A model generated the notes under the pieces. It had not been told where the DNA came from, did no database searches, and was given only the letters and a program-made list of their open reading frames with translations. This document shows, piece by piece, positions 46,252-58,620 of a stretch of DNA of 64,000 bases. The stretch spans positions 42,392,134-42,456,133 of the forward strand of contig NC_030831.1 of NCBI RefSeq assembly GCF_001704415.2. Reading direction: 5' to 3'. The stretch's first letter is position 1, and each line of letters opens with the position of its first letter. The position numbers and the translations under genes were made by a program. Source of the DNA: Capra hircus. Taxonomy: Eukaryota > Chordata > Mammalia > Artiodactyla > Bovidae.

Positions 46252-48599
46252 CGTCTAGCTGCGATTTGGGGGTAGGGGGTACAGCATTTTGTGCAGGTTT
46301 TATAAATCTTATCTGTAGGAGTGCTCAACCAGCCAAATTTCCAGCCATTAACTAGAAGACAAAGCTAACTTCTAATGTGCCATATTTACCCAGGCTGTCT
46401 AGAATCAAATCTCTTTTTCAATAGAAAAAGAGTCCTTACTGAAAAGAAGGTAAAACTAATGTCTTTTTTTAAGCTTACTGACCTTGAGGCTGTAAGAGAA
46501 TTGGAGGTCCCGTAGACGTCCCTCAGAAAGGGACACAGAGACTGCTAACTTGACCCACATCCTACTGCCGCCCGGACTCTGACCCTGGAATTTGATTTGG
46601 CTGCAGGAGAATGAACAGTTAACTGTGGTGAGCATTGCAATCTGCTCAACAAAGACTTCCCTCCTTATTATTTTTCTCCTACTTCTCATAAACCTTCCCT
46701 CGAGGACCATTTCAGCAGGAATATGATCAGAGCGTCCTATGAAATGGCTGTACTTTGGTTACTGAAGCACTTAGGAAATATGGTTTCCCAACCACATCTT
46801 GGGAACAAAGAGGTCAGATGCAGTTTTCATGTGTGATGTTCTATTGTTTCGTAGGAGAGGAATCCTGAGTTTGCCAATGTTTTCAATGGCTAAAAGAACA
46901 AATAAGACCAGTCCACATAAACCCGCCTTACGGGTTTCACAAGCACACAGATGCACCATGGGGTGAGGGCCTGGAGCAGACGTGCCCTGGGAGGAGAGGG
47001 TCCCAGTCCAGAGACGTGCCGGGTTTGACTTCCTGCAGTTATTTGTGTGAGGACACAATGCTCTGGGACTCTGCTGAGAGGCTTCTCCCCACCCTGATCT
47101 CTTCCAATCACGCAGAATGTAATGAGCCCTCAAAGGGAAAACAACTTCCATTTCGGCCTGTGGAGCGTTTGTTTATAGCTGGGCTTGCAAAGAAGTATCT
47201 GGAATTATTTATTGGTAATTTGCACATTACTGAATAACAGATGGTCTGCAGAAGGGAGTCTCTTTTGCAACTTAAAAAATGGTTGGATTTCACATGCCTT
47301 CTGTGGAAGGCGACTCGTGTTTCACGAAAAGTCCTTCCAGGGCCGCCGAGGCCAGGCGAGCACCCTGAAGACGGCAGACGTGTTCAGAACCGGGGAGCCT
47401 CTGGGTTGGCATGGTCCCGCACTGGTCTGAGTGATCGTTGAGACTCCTAGTGATGCGTGAGGACAGTGACCCACCAGAGAGGGTCAGCATGGAGCTTGTG
47501 ACCACGTTTCCCCAAAACAATTGAGTAATAAAAACAACAACAGTTTCTTGTTATTTCTGAGGATCTGCTGCACTCAGTGTCCTGGCGCAAAAAAGAGAAG
47601 AGAAGATGGGAGAGGATGAGGCGGGGTGGGGGAGGGGAGGATCAGAATCGGGGGAGGGGAGACTGCAGGACCTAAATCCAGGCAGCTGCCTACACTCCCG
47701 GGCGGGGCTGCTGTTACCAACACCAACGTCCTGTGCAGACACATGTGATGTTCGGCGTCCTCTGAGGCCCAGAGACAGCAAGGCCTTGGGAAGCCCCAGC
47801 GCTGTGTCCTCCCAGGGCGTCGCTTCCCCCTTAGGAGCAGCTGGGTGAGTCCAGGCCTCAGGCCATGTACCCTGGGCCCTGGAGCCTGGGGCTCTGAAAG
47901 GGGGCTGGAAAGGTGACAGGCCGTGCTGGATGAGGTCCCCAAGCTGGTGGGGATGTGGAGGGGGTGCCGGGACATGCCACTGCCCAAGACGTGGGACCCC
48001 TTTGCTCTTGGATGAGGAGCCAGCCCTGCTGCTCACTCTTGGGGCTCTGGGCCTGGCGGGTGGGGGCTGGACGGGGGGGGGTGTGGAAGGATGAGGAAGG
48101 GCCGGGCCCATTTTCTGTACTCAGACTGAAGATGACAGAGGAGGGTGAGCTGCCTCTCAACCAGGAATGCTTAGGGGCTCAGCAGTGAACCAAGCCGGTT
48201 TGTTCTGTTCTCAGAAGGAAGACACGCGATGCTTCCCTGAGAGTGTGAACTACTGACAGCTGGCAAAAGGCCCCTGGGTTCCCCGTCTACACTGAAGCCC
48301 TTCAGACCCCAGGAGGGAGAGTGCCTGAGGTGGTCATAAACACACAGCACACTCCTGGGGCTTCCACTTTCCAGACGGAATCTGGATGGAATTCGCCCTG
48401 TTGAAGTGAGGTGGACTCTAAGGCCCGATCTGACCTTAGTGTGTCCTGCGCCCCTAGAAGACCAGTTCTTCAATAATATTGTGACAGCTTCTGTTGGTAG
48501 AATATTCATAGTGTCCAAAAGACTTCCCTGTCCTCTGTTTCACTGATTTCTATAATGAAATTAAAAAATTTTTTCCAGAACACATTTATGAAGTTATTG
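46252..48599. other. Gene-free, G-rich part at 47.6-48.1 kb
   Basis: No repeats recognised. 47551-48111 has overlapping frames up to 186 codons (-) and strong purine skew on the plus strand, with G runs at 47623-47659. No coding evidence. Confidence 0.45.
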
Positions 48600-48608
48600 C
48601 CAAATGGA

Positions 48609-48818
48609 GTGGTGCTAGCAGTAAACCCACCTGCCGATGCAGGATACATGAGATGCGGGTTGGACCCCTGGGTTGCAAAGATCCCCTGGAGAAGGAAATG
48701 GTAGCCCGCTCCAGTATTTTTGCCTGAAGTATTCCATGGACAGAGGAGCCTGGTGGGCTAAAGTCCATGGGATTGCACAAAGCTGGACACGAGTGAAATG
48801 ACTTAGCACGCACACACA
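48609..48818 (+). mobile_element. Bov-tA SINE with TSD
   Basis: Head degraded ('gggttggacccctggg'), body intact, and the 3' end 'gcacgcacacaca'. It is flanked by 'ccaaatgga' (48600-48608 and 48819-48827). Confidence 0.92.
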
Positions 48819-48827
48819 CCAAATGGA

Positions 48828-50562
48828 AAAGGGCTAAAAAACACCAGAAGATCAGCAGAGGATGCTGGACTTTCTTTCAGAGGTACATCTAAAATGAGGA
48901 ATAGGAAAGTGTATAGGAAGGAGGGAAGGGCGGAGGAAAAGACCCTGAGATGAGTTCTTGTCTGTAATCACTTGGGAAGCAAGTCCCTTTGGAGGCATCA
49001 GCCCCGTGAGCTGAGGCCAGCCAGAGAAAGTGACAGAGAGGAAAGGGGACTTGCCCGAGAGACCACGTTCCTTGGTGACACAGCCGGGAGAGGGCCCTAC
49101 AGCTGATCAACAGAGGAGACGCCCCAAGGAGGCCTGAGGAAGCAGGAGTTGCTGTCTCACTAGGTGGCTCCCCGAGAAACCCTCACTGGCTCTGTGTCTG
49201 AAGACTTGAAGAAAGCACCCTCTGTGTGCCTGGATGTGGGGCTTACAGCCTCAGCCCTGCAGCAGATGCCGTGACAGGCCAGTTGGCTTTAGTCTGGGCT
49301 GGTGTCATGCCCCTCAGTGCCATGGGTTTAACTGAGGGGGAGTCCACGGGAGGGAGAGTGAGACCCCAGCCTCATGCCATCTGGCTGCCTATGGCTCACT
49401 TCCGCAGCACCCTGCCTTATCTTGTCTCTCTCTCTGGCTGGGTTCAAGGGCTCCTGACTGTGTGGCTCCCTGGCTGGGTTCTCTGTCACCAACTCTCACC
49501 CCCTCCCACCAGCGTGTCCCTCCATGTCCACCCCAGCACAACCCTCATCCTCTTCTGCTCCTCACCCTGCAGCCGGGGCCCCCTTCTCCAGCCCCTGCAG
49601 GCTGCAGCTCTAGATTTGTGCAAATCGGGGGTTCCCCTTCCTTCCCCATTTCCCGTGTGCTCGCACAGGACAGAGTTCATAAGAGGGCCGGTTAATCTTG
49701 TCCTCTTTATCAGCCCCGGTCAACAGAAGGGAGGCCTGACTTGGCACAGGGGGAATTTAAACTGGGAGGGCAGAGGGAGGTTTGGGGATTATCTGTGGAT
49801 TTCCTTTATTTGTTCTCTTTCTTCCTTTGCGGTGGCTAATCCAAATTTGATGGGAAGTGAGGCATCAGCTGTCTCAGGGGCCTCGCGGGACCCTTTGTGA
49901 TGTGACTTCTGTCACTTCTCGCCTTTGTGTCCCAAACCTACATTTCTCCCACCCTCCAGCCCCACACATTGTGCTGCTGTGTTTCCTGAAGTTCCAAGTG
50001 GTTTTTGACCCAAAGTTGGTGCTGCTGGCCCATCTGCAGGATCTCAGCTGGTCTTTTCAGGCTCAGAGAGCAGGTTGTAGGTGTACCCCTGGCCTCGGGC
50101 TGGATGCCTTCTGTGTTTGGGGGTGCTCTGGGGACCAAGCACCTTCATTCTACAGATTCTGTTCCCCGCCTGTTAGCACCTCAGTCCCGCAGGGCCCCTG
50201 AGGAGAAAGGGACCCCAGTGCTCACATTCTCCTGGGACTTGGGAGGCTGGGCTGGAGGCCCTTGGGAAGCAAAGCCTCATCCCCCAGCCACCCGGGCGCT
50301 GCATCGGGAATGTGCCAGCCCCGCCACCTGCTCTCTCAGGAGTTCCACACCCGCTGCATGAAACAACAACCTGAAGAACGGTGTTTGATCAGAGGCAGAA
50401 GGCAAAACCCATTGACGGATTTTTCTTAAACTTTAAAATCCCCAGGGTTGGTCTTTTCTGAGCCTGATTCTGACAGTTCTGACAAGGTTTTAATCAGAAC
50501 CACCATCAACTCATTTACAGCAAACATTTTCCTTTAGGACTGGGTCTTGCGGTCCTCTGGGC
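48828..50562. other. Unclassified gene-free stretch
   Basis: GC-rich with a 224-codon plus-strand frame (49226-49900) overlapped by others on both strands. No domain recognised and no repeats. Confidence 0.45.
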
Positions 50563-50765
50563 CTCCCCTGTTGGCTCAGTGGTAAAGAATCTGCCTGCAG
50601 TGCAAGAGACGTGGGCTTGATCTCTGGATCAGGAAGATCCCCTGGAGAAGGGAGTGGCAATCTGCTCCAGCGTTCTTGCCTGGAGAATTCCGTGGACAGA
50701 GGAGCCTGGTGGGCTATAGTCAATGGAGTCACAAAGAGTCAGACACGACTGAGTGACTAATACTT
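50563..50765 (+). mobile_element. Bov-tA SINE, full length
   Basis: 'cccctgttggctcagtggta' head, 'ggcttgatctctgga' B-box region, and 3' end 'cgactgagtgactaatactt'. Confidence 0.93.
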
Positions 50766-52445
50766 TATAGTCCTTTAAGCTCTGTGTGAATACTATGATT
50801 TACAATATCTGAATTTTTCTTTCAATTATCAGGAAGTCAAAGGCAAGTTTCATTAAAAAAAAAAAGACATTTTATTAGAAATTAGGAAGTTGGATTTACA
50901 TCATTTAAGAATAAAAGCTATATGACCTCACTAATCCCATGGTATATTTGAGGGCCGATTTAATTGAATTAGTCAAGAGAAGACAGAGATAAAAGGAATT
51001 ATTCCTCTGCTAACAAATGAAAATGAATTGTGGGTAAAACAAACCAGACCATCAGTTAAATTCAGAGTCTGCTAGTTCAAGTTTAGGGGGAGTGAGTCAG
51101 CAGGGCCTGTGCCCAAAACGGGTGCAACCCCAGGCAGGAGCAGGAGGGCTCTAGACTCTGAATTAACTGTGTCCTCCCACCCCCGCCCCCCTCCCGGAAA
51201 TTGGGCTTTCAAATCCTAAGAGTGAAAGTCAAGTTACACAACTGATTTTTGAAACCAACTTTTCTAGAACTTCAAACAAAAAAAAAAGTTAAGGAGAGTC
51301 ATGAGATTTTTTTACTTCTAGTTACAAATTTGTCCTCAAACCTTTTTGACTTACAATTGCATCGATGGATTGAAAGTAATTGCAGCCTGTTTGAGTGTGT
51401 CGTAAAAACCTAAGCCGGTCTCCCCAGCTGACCTCCGAAGTAAACAAATGCACTTGGAGAGATCTTTGACCACAGAACTTTTCTTTCGCTTTGGAACAAA
51501 ATAAAGTGGACTTCTTTGAGAAATAATTTAAGCAGCAGGAAAGAGTCTAGTAGTCAGTGAAGGATTCGCAATAGAAATATCCTCATAACACATTACTTAT
51601 TCCAGCTCACGAAGTTCCAGTCTCCCCAGCACTGGGAATGTCAGCTAACAGTTTTGATTCTCAGGCTGTGTGTGCTTACTTTACCATGTTCGCTAATAAC
51701 TCCCACCCCTTCCCCAGGGGCCATTCTGAGCTGCACCTTAAAGAAAGAAGGTAATGAAGTTTTACATTTTGACCTATTAAGACCCCTCTGTGTGCACACA
51801 TTTCGGGGATTTGTTCATTCCACACATTACGCCGACTGCCAGGGGCAACTGGATGGGAAGAGCTGCACCTGTTAAAGCTGGGGCCCCACCTCTGACACAA
51901 GACTCAAGACCCCCAGGAAGGGCCGGGAACGGTTTCTGTAACTTGGAGAAACATATGAAATCACTACTTCCTCTTTTCCTGTCTTTCTGCCCCCAAATCC
52001 AAGGACTTGGGACATCTAGAAGTGGGAGGCCCGCGGGTTTGCTGGAGGGACGGGTTATGGAAGCAGTTTTCTCACTGACCTTCTTTTCTCTTTCTCAAAC
52101 CACCATATACTCCACTGCCTGAGCAATTTTCTGAAATGCAAACAAGTTCACATTAACCCAGTGTGTGAAGCTTTCAGTAACCCTCTGTGGCTTAAAATCA
52201 TTTCCAAGGATACAATCTTTCATGATCTGGTTCCATTCCAGCTGACCCACCTGGACACCTAGGATGCTAAGAATGTACCATCAAGTTCACTCAGTAGACC
52301 AAGGCTATTTTATGGTACCTACAGTGCTCTTTTTGCAAAGGTAGTGCTGAATTACAGACGGTGTGTAGCGTGGATAAACCGTGTGGCTGCCAGAAACTTC
52401 AGAGAAAGAGGCCCCAAAGAAAGGCTGACTATACATTTCATTATT
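50766..52445. other. Mostly unclassified; weak L2-like piece
   Basis: AT-rich. About 52190-52255 ('aatctttcatgatctggttc') resembles L2. No coding signal. Confidence 0.4.
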
Positions 52446-52656
52446 ACTTCATTAGCTGAGTCATATCATGTCTGACTCTTTTTGACCCCATGGACTGTAG
52501 TCCACCAGGCTCCTCTGTCCATGGAATTCTCCAGGCAAGAATACTGGAGTGGGTTGCCATTCCCATCTCCAGGGGAATCTTCTCAACCCGGGGATTGAAG
52601 CCAGGTCTCCTGCAATGCAGACAGATTCTTTACCATCTGAGCCACTAGGGAAGCCC
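52446..52656 (-). mobile_element. Bov-tA SINE, full length
   Basis: The plus strand ends with the tRNA head ('ttctttaccatctgagccac', 'tagggaagccc'). The Bov-A body is well preserved. Confidence 0.94.
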
Positions 52657-53736
52657 TCATATCTGTGTTACGACTACTCAAACATTTTTGAAAGACAAAG
52701 AGCAGAAATGCATGCCCTCTTAAATCTCATGTGTTGATTGCACATTATAGTTTAGGACTCCTTTTGCTTTTGGTTTTCAGTGGATTAGGCAGAGTCAGTG
52801 ATACTGTGGATGCGGTGAAGAGGTGGCTGCTGAAGTTTTGAGGAAATTTCCTGTGCCACCGTTGGAGGAGTTAGGGGGCAGGAGAGGTAAAAGCAGAGGG
52901 ACTTCTCGTCAGAGGTCCCACTGCAAAGTTCTCTCTTACTCTCTCCCCTTCGCTGCCCAGTTCCCTTCACCATGTCTTCAGAGAGGATGAAAATTTCACC
53001 CATATGTCCAAACTCAGCCGGAGTTCCACCCAGTGCAGCGAGGGAGCTGTCCCTGTGCTGGCTGCTGGGTCTAGAAGCACGGGACCCGGTCTTTATGTCA
53101 CAGACACCAGAATCAACGGTGGCACCAGGTATGCAGACAAGTTACAGGGCTGGGCATGCATGTAAGTCCTGTAAGGATGCAGATGGGGAGGAACTGGGAG
53201 GAGATGAAGGAAGCCCCCAAACGCCTCTGGAACCAGCTCTGGCTGTTTCCTTTAGATAAATTAGCCCAAACATGCACGCATTTCTATAAACAGCAGTGTT
53301 TCTCTCAGTGATTCTGTGGGATTTCTAAAATGTGCATCTATTTAGTCTAAGATGAAATACTGGTTATAGGATGAAAAAAAAACTAAACATGCATTCCTCA
53401 GGGCCCCGAGCCCCAACCACAGACTGAACTCCCAAAAAGAGTCATTAAATCACAATGTGTGCTTAAAATAACCGATTTGAAAGAAAAAATGTTCCAAGAC
53501 ATTAAACTTCAAAATGATCTCTGACTGTAATCCCTTCTGCTTTTTGGGTCTGGACAGCATTTACCCCCCTCCCCCTGAAACATCAAGGGGGAGACTGGCC
53601 GGGCTCCTGGGAGGGGACGCACTTGGCCTGCTGAGTGAGAACACGGCATCTGGGCTCTGGGTGTCCCAGGGGATGCGATGTCCCAAACTAATGGCGTGTG
53701 TGTGGACATCAGTTCGGAATCAGCTTCAAAGCCCTT
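52657..53736. other. Unclassified gene-free stretch
   Basis: No recognised repeat or gene. Confidence 0.45.
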
Positions 53737-53942
53737 GGTGGTTTAGTTGCTCAATTGTGTCCGACTCTTTGTGACCCCATGGACTGTAGCCCACCAATCT
53801 CCTCTGTCCATGGGATTCTTCAGGCAAGAATACTGGAGTGGTTTGCCATTTCCTTCTCCAGGGGATCTTCCTGTTTCAGGGATCGAACCCCAGTCTCCTG
53901 CATTGGAGGCAAATTCTTTACCAACTGAGCTACCAGGGAAGC
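53737..53942 (-). mobile_element. Bov-tA SINE, full length
   Basis: 'tggtttagttgctcaattgt' at the 3' end, body 'gcaagaatactggagtggtt', and head 'ttaccaactgagctaccagg'. Confidence 0.94.
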
Positions 53943-56204
53943 TCATAGATAACTTTTTTCTCCTGAAGATTCTGAGAAAGTGGAGCAGTGGATATAAGCA
54001 GGCTCCCTTGGGCTGGTGAGTAGGAAATCCTCTGAGGAATCAGGAGGGAAATCTCAGGTGTCTTTCTTCAAGGGGCAGCCTGATCCTTGAGGCGGGGTTC
54101 TCAGATCTGGGAAGGGACACGAGCTTCCTGTCAAAGTCCCTGGGAGGCTTTGCCTCCATCCCTTGGAGAGATGGGGGCGTCTGACCTTCACCATCTGCTC
54201 CCCAAGAACCTCTGCCCCAGAGAAAGGCAAACTGGGGCAGCCACACTAGCCATGCAGGAGCAGAGAGGTGTGGGCACAGAAAGTGTGCCCAACTCCAGAA
54301 TCCACGTCTCTATCCCACCCGCTGATGGAGCAGACCCAGAAGGTCAGATACGTTTCCACTACCTTACAGTAAAAGCACGATGTTCGAGAACAGTTGCTTT
54401 CTGACTTTCATCAGCAGCCGGGTTCTTACAGTCTATCAGAGGAAGTCCACAGCCAGGGTGGGAGCGAGTGTGAACGAGATACCAGGGGAGGGGGCATCGT
54501 CCCCTCTGTTCCAGGTCAAGCCCAAGGGCAGGGCGGGACCCTGGATGGGGAAAGAACTAGAAGCCATGTCTTAAAAGGAATGTTTCAAGCACTAAATGTT
54601 TACTGGAGACAAAACACAGAGCATAGATGACAGGGTTTCCTCCACTTGTTTGAAGCACCATTGTCTGGAGGAGGAAGGAGCTTTGTTTTGTTTGGCTCCA
54701 GAGGATAGAATTAGAACAGATAGGAAGAGGTTGTAAGGATCCGGACTTCGCATCAATAGCAAAGAACATTCCAACAGAGCTGTTTAGACAGAGAGCGGTC
54801 GTTCTCGGGGGAGTGAGGGGCTCTGTCTTTGAACCTGTTCAGGAAGGGCTGTGAAAGCACCTGTCAGGGATGCTGGTGGAGGTGCCTCTGATTTGGGAGG
54901 GGTGACCGGGCGACTAGGGAGTTCCTTGTAAGAAGGGAGTTCTCCATGCAGAGCCCTGGCTGCTTTCCCTGCTGGTGCTCCAGGGAGGACGGGGGCTTGA
55001 TGCTTCATTGCATCTGCAGGATGAGCTGTTTCTGAGTTGGCAAGTGGGGATACTGTAAACATTCTCCTACTCTGCTCCATGTTTGTACAAACAAATGTGT
55101 TTTTGCTGAAACTAATGTAAATACGTGCTAACTAATGAATGTACTCACCCAAGCACTGATGAGCCAACAGACCTCTCTTTTCAACCCAAATAGCTCAGCC
55201 CAGTTGTTTTATACATTAGCCAATTAAAAAAACAGAGTCCACACTTGTCTTCCTTCTTAGCTACAGAAATTACTGGTAACAAATCTAAAGTCGCAGAAGC
55301 TTCCAGGGAAGCAGGGGTAGAAGTGGATGGAAGTGGAAACATGCGGGCACACAGCAGAGGTGGAGCCCCAGTGTTTTGTGGGAAACTCCCACAGGGTCCA
55401 ACCCCATTGCAGGAACGTGACCGCTGGTCACCCATCCCTCTGAGAAGCACAAGAACAAGCAGAAGGCTGGGTCCTTGTTAAGCTAATGGACACTCTAGTC
55501 ATTGTGGAGCCAAGAGTGGTTTACCCAATGATACCCCAGTCTACAAAAGAAAGCAGAGTAGAAGACCAATACACCAGACGCATCCACACCTCAGGGCCAT
55601 CCTACAGGGATTTAAAAATGAGCAGTGATTTAAACTTTGCATCACCAACAGCAGCAGAAGGATACGGGCCGTGGTTTGCGGTCCATGGTGATGGCATAAT
55701 CCACAGGCTACAAGCGACCATCTCAGTGCAGCCACAGAGACCGCTCAACGAGGGATACACAGTGGCCATGGTGACTCCATCAGAGACTGCTTGTTGCGTG
55801 AGCATTTCAGGATTTCACTCAACAATCACTTCCTACTGAACTGAGTCTCATTCCTACAGAATGAGACTCCAGAGTCCTAGAGAAAAGCAGAAGTTTGAAA
55901 TGGGAAGTTGTAGCAAAAACAGGCTGATGATCCTGGCAGATCTTTTCTAAAGAGAAGTTCAGTCATTTTCCTCAGACATTTTACAGCAGTTCCTCATGAC
56001 ATGGTCTTGCCAAAACCATCACTGCTCATTGCAAGAGTTTCCCGGTAAATCACATTCCATGCATCCTCTATCACTGCAGGGTGTTTGGGGGCCATGTTTC
56101 AGGAGGTGAGTGAGAATGGCATAGTATGATGTTCAGATAGAAATCTACAGAGCAGGCTTGCTTGTGGACTTGGTGTGGGAGAGGGCATGTATTACATACA
56201 CTGG
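53943..56204. other. Unclassified, one 132-codon open frame
   Basis: No repeats recognised. The frame 55444-55839 (+) is the only one here not heavily overlapped on the same strand; I do not recognise its protein. Confidence 0.4.
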
Positions 56205-56310
56205 TTTAGAAAGAACTCTTGCCTGTAAGTCAGTGAATGTGGATCCAAGCTCAGGTTCCCCAATTCACTGGGCAATGGGCACCTAATTAAATTCCCCATC
56301 TGTGCACCAG
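56205..56310 (+). repeat. Possible MIR fragment
   Basis: 'gtaagtcagtgaatgtggat', 'aattcactgggcaatgggca' and 'aattccccatctgtgcacc' follow MIR order weakly. Confidence 0.4.
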
Positions 56311-56404
56311 AGGGGAACCCCCAGCTGCCCGCACCTGCAGACCAACGTAGACCTATCCAATGTGAACTCGGAAGCACACGTGAGATTTTGTGGTAGTAGG
56401 GAGA

Positions 56405-56512
56405 GTGTGGACCCATGTAACCTGGGTCAGAATCCTGCCACTCTCCACTTACTCACTCAGGCTTTATTAGTTAAAGTCCCCAAGACTCAGTTTTCTCAGT
56501 TCAAAAATCCCT
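56405..56512 (+). repeat. MIR fragment
   Basis: 'cctgggtcagaatcctgcca' then 'ctccacttactcactcaggc' and 'agtccccaagactcagtttt' follow the MIR core. Confidence 0.65.
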
Positions 56513-56639
56513 AATTTTAGGGCGGGATTCAGCTTTCAAGAAAGTTCTGTTTAACTGCTCCCAGGGGAGGGACTTGAAAAGGGGAAGTTCTAAACAACCA
56601 TCTCTCTTGGCCGACCTTCACGAAGCACTTCGTGCTTTG

Positions 56640-56725
56640 CAGACACGGTGCTGAGTAACTTTCTGTGTTCTGTCATTTCAGCTTCAGGACAACCTCGTGA
56701 GCAGTATTAACCTCACATCCAATAG
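56640..56725 (-). repeat. Possible MIR fragment
   Basis: 'cagacacggtgctgagtaac', 'cttcaggacaacctcgtgag' and 'cagtattaacctcacatcc' resemble the antisense MIR 3' half. Confidence 0.45.
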
Positions 56726-56936
56726 GGCAGGTGACCATTAAAAGAGCTCCATAACTCGCTGAATGCCACATTATTTCCATTTTTAAGGAAACACCAGAAA
56801 TTCATTCACTTCAGTTACTCAGGGAGCTGGCTGGTGTCTGACAGTTTCCCTGGCTCTTTTTTGGGAAATAGCATCACAGCTAGCATATTAACCATCAAAG
56901 ATAAGAGTGTCTTATGACTGTAGACTTTTTCATCGC

Positions 56937-56956
56937 TTTTTTTTTTTTTTTTTTTT
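56937..56956 (-). repeat. Poly(T) tract, 20 bases
   Basis: An uninterrupted T run after 'tttttcatcgc'. On the minus strand it would be an A tail, but no parent sequence was recognised beside it. Confidence 0.9.
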
Positions 56957-57627
56957 GCTCAAAATACTATTATCCAGACTGATCACCTACATTTGTTACT
57001 AGACCCAGCTCAGAATGATTTTATTTTATACACAGATCTCAACACCATTAACACTTGCCGGTATTTTGGGCCTTTGACAGAACCCGCTTTAGAGTCTGAA
57101 GACTTCTCCACATGGGAAGTCTGGCTGATGAAGTCCAGCTGGAGGAGCAGAAGGCTTAGCAGGGCCCTTTGTCCATCCTCTCAGATCCCACGTTGAGTGT
57201 TTCCTTTGTGAGATGCTCTCAGTGGCTCCTCCCTGGAGGGCATCCTGTCCATGCTTCCGGACCTGTGGCTCTCTGCAAACCTCAAAGTCAGACATGCACC
57301 TCCTCTCTGGGCAGCGAGACGCTCCTGGCCGGGGTGAGGCGGGGCTCACCCTCACCTGCGTCCCCCGCATGCGTTACATCTCTGGGTGTGTCTCCCTGAG
57401 AGTCTGACACAGGCCGTGTGTATCTGTCTTCCTGGTGCATGTTCTCAGCCACGCTTAAGTTGCAGCATTTGTCTCTCTGTGCCATGTCCCTCAGACTACC
57501 GTTTATCACCTCATCTCTTTCCTACGGTTGACTTCTCATCCTTTCCACGTTAAGTGGCATTTCACCACGATTCCAAGTGAGGTTGGATGTTGGCTTCAGA
57601 AACACGCATTGCTGAGGGTGAGTATGG
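56957..57627. other. Unclassified stretch
   Basis: No recognised gene. Overlapping frames of 64-93 codons on both strands. Confidence 0.45.
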
Positions 57628-57720
57628 TCCCTTCATTTTCCAGCTGGAGACTTCAGTCTCAGAGAAGTTAAGTGATCACTCCGGGTCACACATCTTCTAA
57701 ATTGCAGACCCAGAGTAAGC
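57628..57720 (-). repeat. MIR fragment
   Basis: 'cttcattttccagctggaga', 'gagaagttaagtgatcactc' and 'gggtcacacatcttctaaat' match the antisense MIR core. Confidence 0.65.
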
Positions 57721-58045
57721 CCTTGTTGGGGAATAAGGAAGACCTGAGCAAGTCGAAACTCACCATCTTGTATCCTGTTCCTTCAGAAGGCTCCCCAGAC
57801 TCAAGTGGAGCCTCAACGGATCACCAGTTTTCCTCTGCCTCTGCTTCCCAGACCTGAGGGCTGCCAGCTGCTGGGAAGGGATACGGATTCATCATTAGCT
57901 GTGGGGCCGTTCCTACACATTGCTCTACATGTGGGTGGTGGTCCATGTTCTTGGTCTGCCTTCCTTGTTGCGCGGAGGGTCTGCTCTCTCTTCTAGCTTC
58001 TTGATGAGACCTGTAGCACCTGCCCCCAGCCCCCGCCGCATTTCT
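57721..58045. other. Unclassified stretch
   Basis: Nothing recognised. Confidence 0.45.
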
Positions 58046-58278
58046 CTTGTGTGTGTTCATCCTAAGTCGCTTCAGTTGCATCCAACTCTTTGAGACCCTG
58101 TGGATTGTAGCCTGCCAGGCTCCTCTGTCCATGGAATTCTCCAGACAAGAATACTGGAGTGGGTTGACATTCCCTTCTCCAGGGGATCTTCCCAACCTAG
58201 GGATCAAACCCGGGTCTCTTACATCTCTTGTTTTGGCAAGCAGGTTCTTTACCACTAGCACCACCTGGGAAAACCCTT
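58046..58278 (-). mobile_element. Bov-tA SINE, full length
   Basis: The 3' end is at left ('tgtgtgttcatcctaagtcg'), the body is intact, and the tRNA head is at right ('ttctttaccactagcaccac'). The head has an unusual 'cttgttttggcaagc' segment in place of the usual run. Confidence 0.93.
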
Positions 58279-58295
58279 GTTTCTCTACGGGGGAT

Positions 58296-58620
58296 GGATT
58301 CTGCTTTGGCTGCTGTAAGAAAAACCACAGGCTGGGCAGCTTAAACAGCAACCAATTATTTCTCGGGGTTTTGAAGGCTGGGAGTCTAAGATCAAGGTGC
58401 CAGCAGATTGCGTATCACAGGCAGGAGGGGAAAGCTCCCCTGTCTATTCTCTCAAGGTCACCAATCCCGTCATGAGACCTCCACCCACCAAAATCTAACT
58501 ACTTCCCAAAGGTAATTACCTCTTAATCACTTTTAATTACCTCCAAAAAACCACCCCATGGGGTCAGAGTTCCAGCGTTTGAATTTGGGAGACACAAGCC
58601 CGTGGTCACAGTGGATCCCA
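58296..58620 (-). mobile_element. MaLR (MLT1/MST-type) solo LTR, decayed
   Basis: The plus strand reads as an antisense MaLR LTR: 'ctttggctgctgtaagaaaa', 'gctgggcagcttaaacagca', 'tctaagatcaaggtgccagc', 'tcatgagacctccacccacc', 'gtttgaatttgggagacaca'. These LTRs belong to very old endogenous-retrovirus-like elements. No internal coding part is present. Confidence 0.72.
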
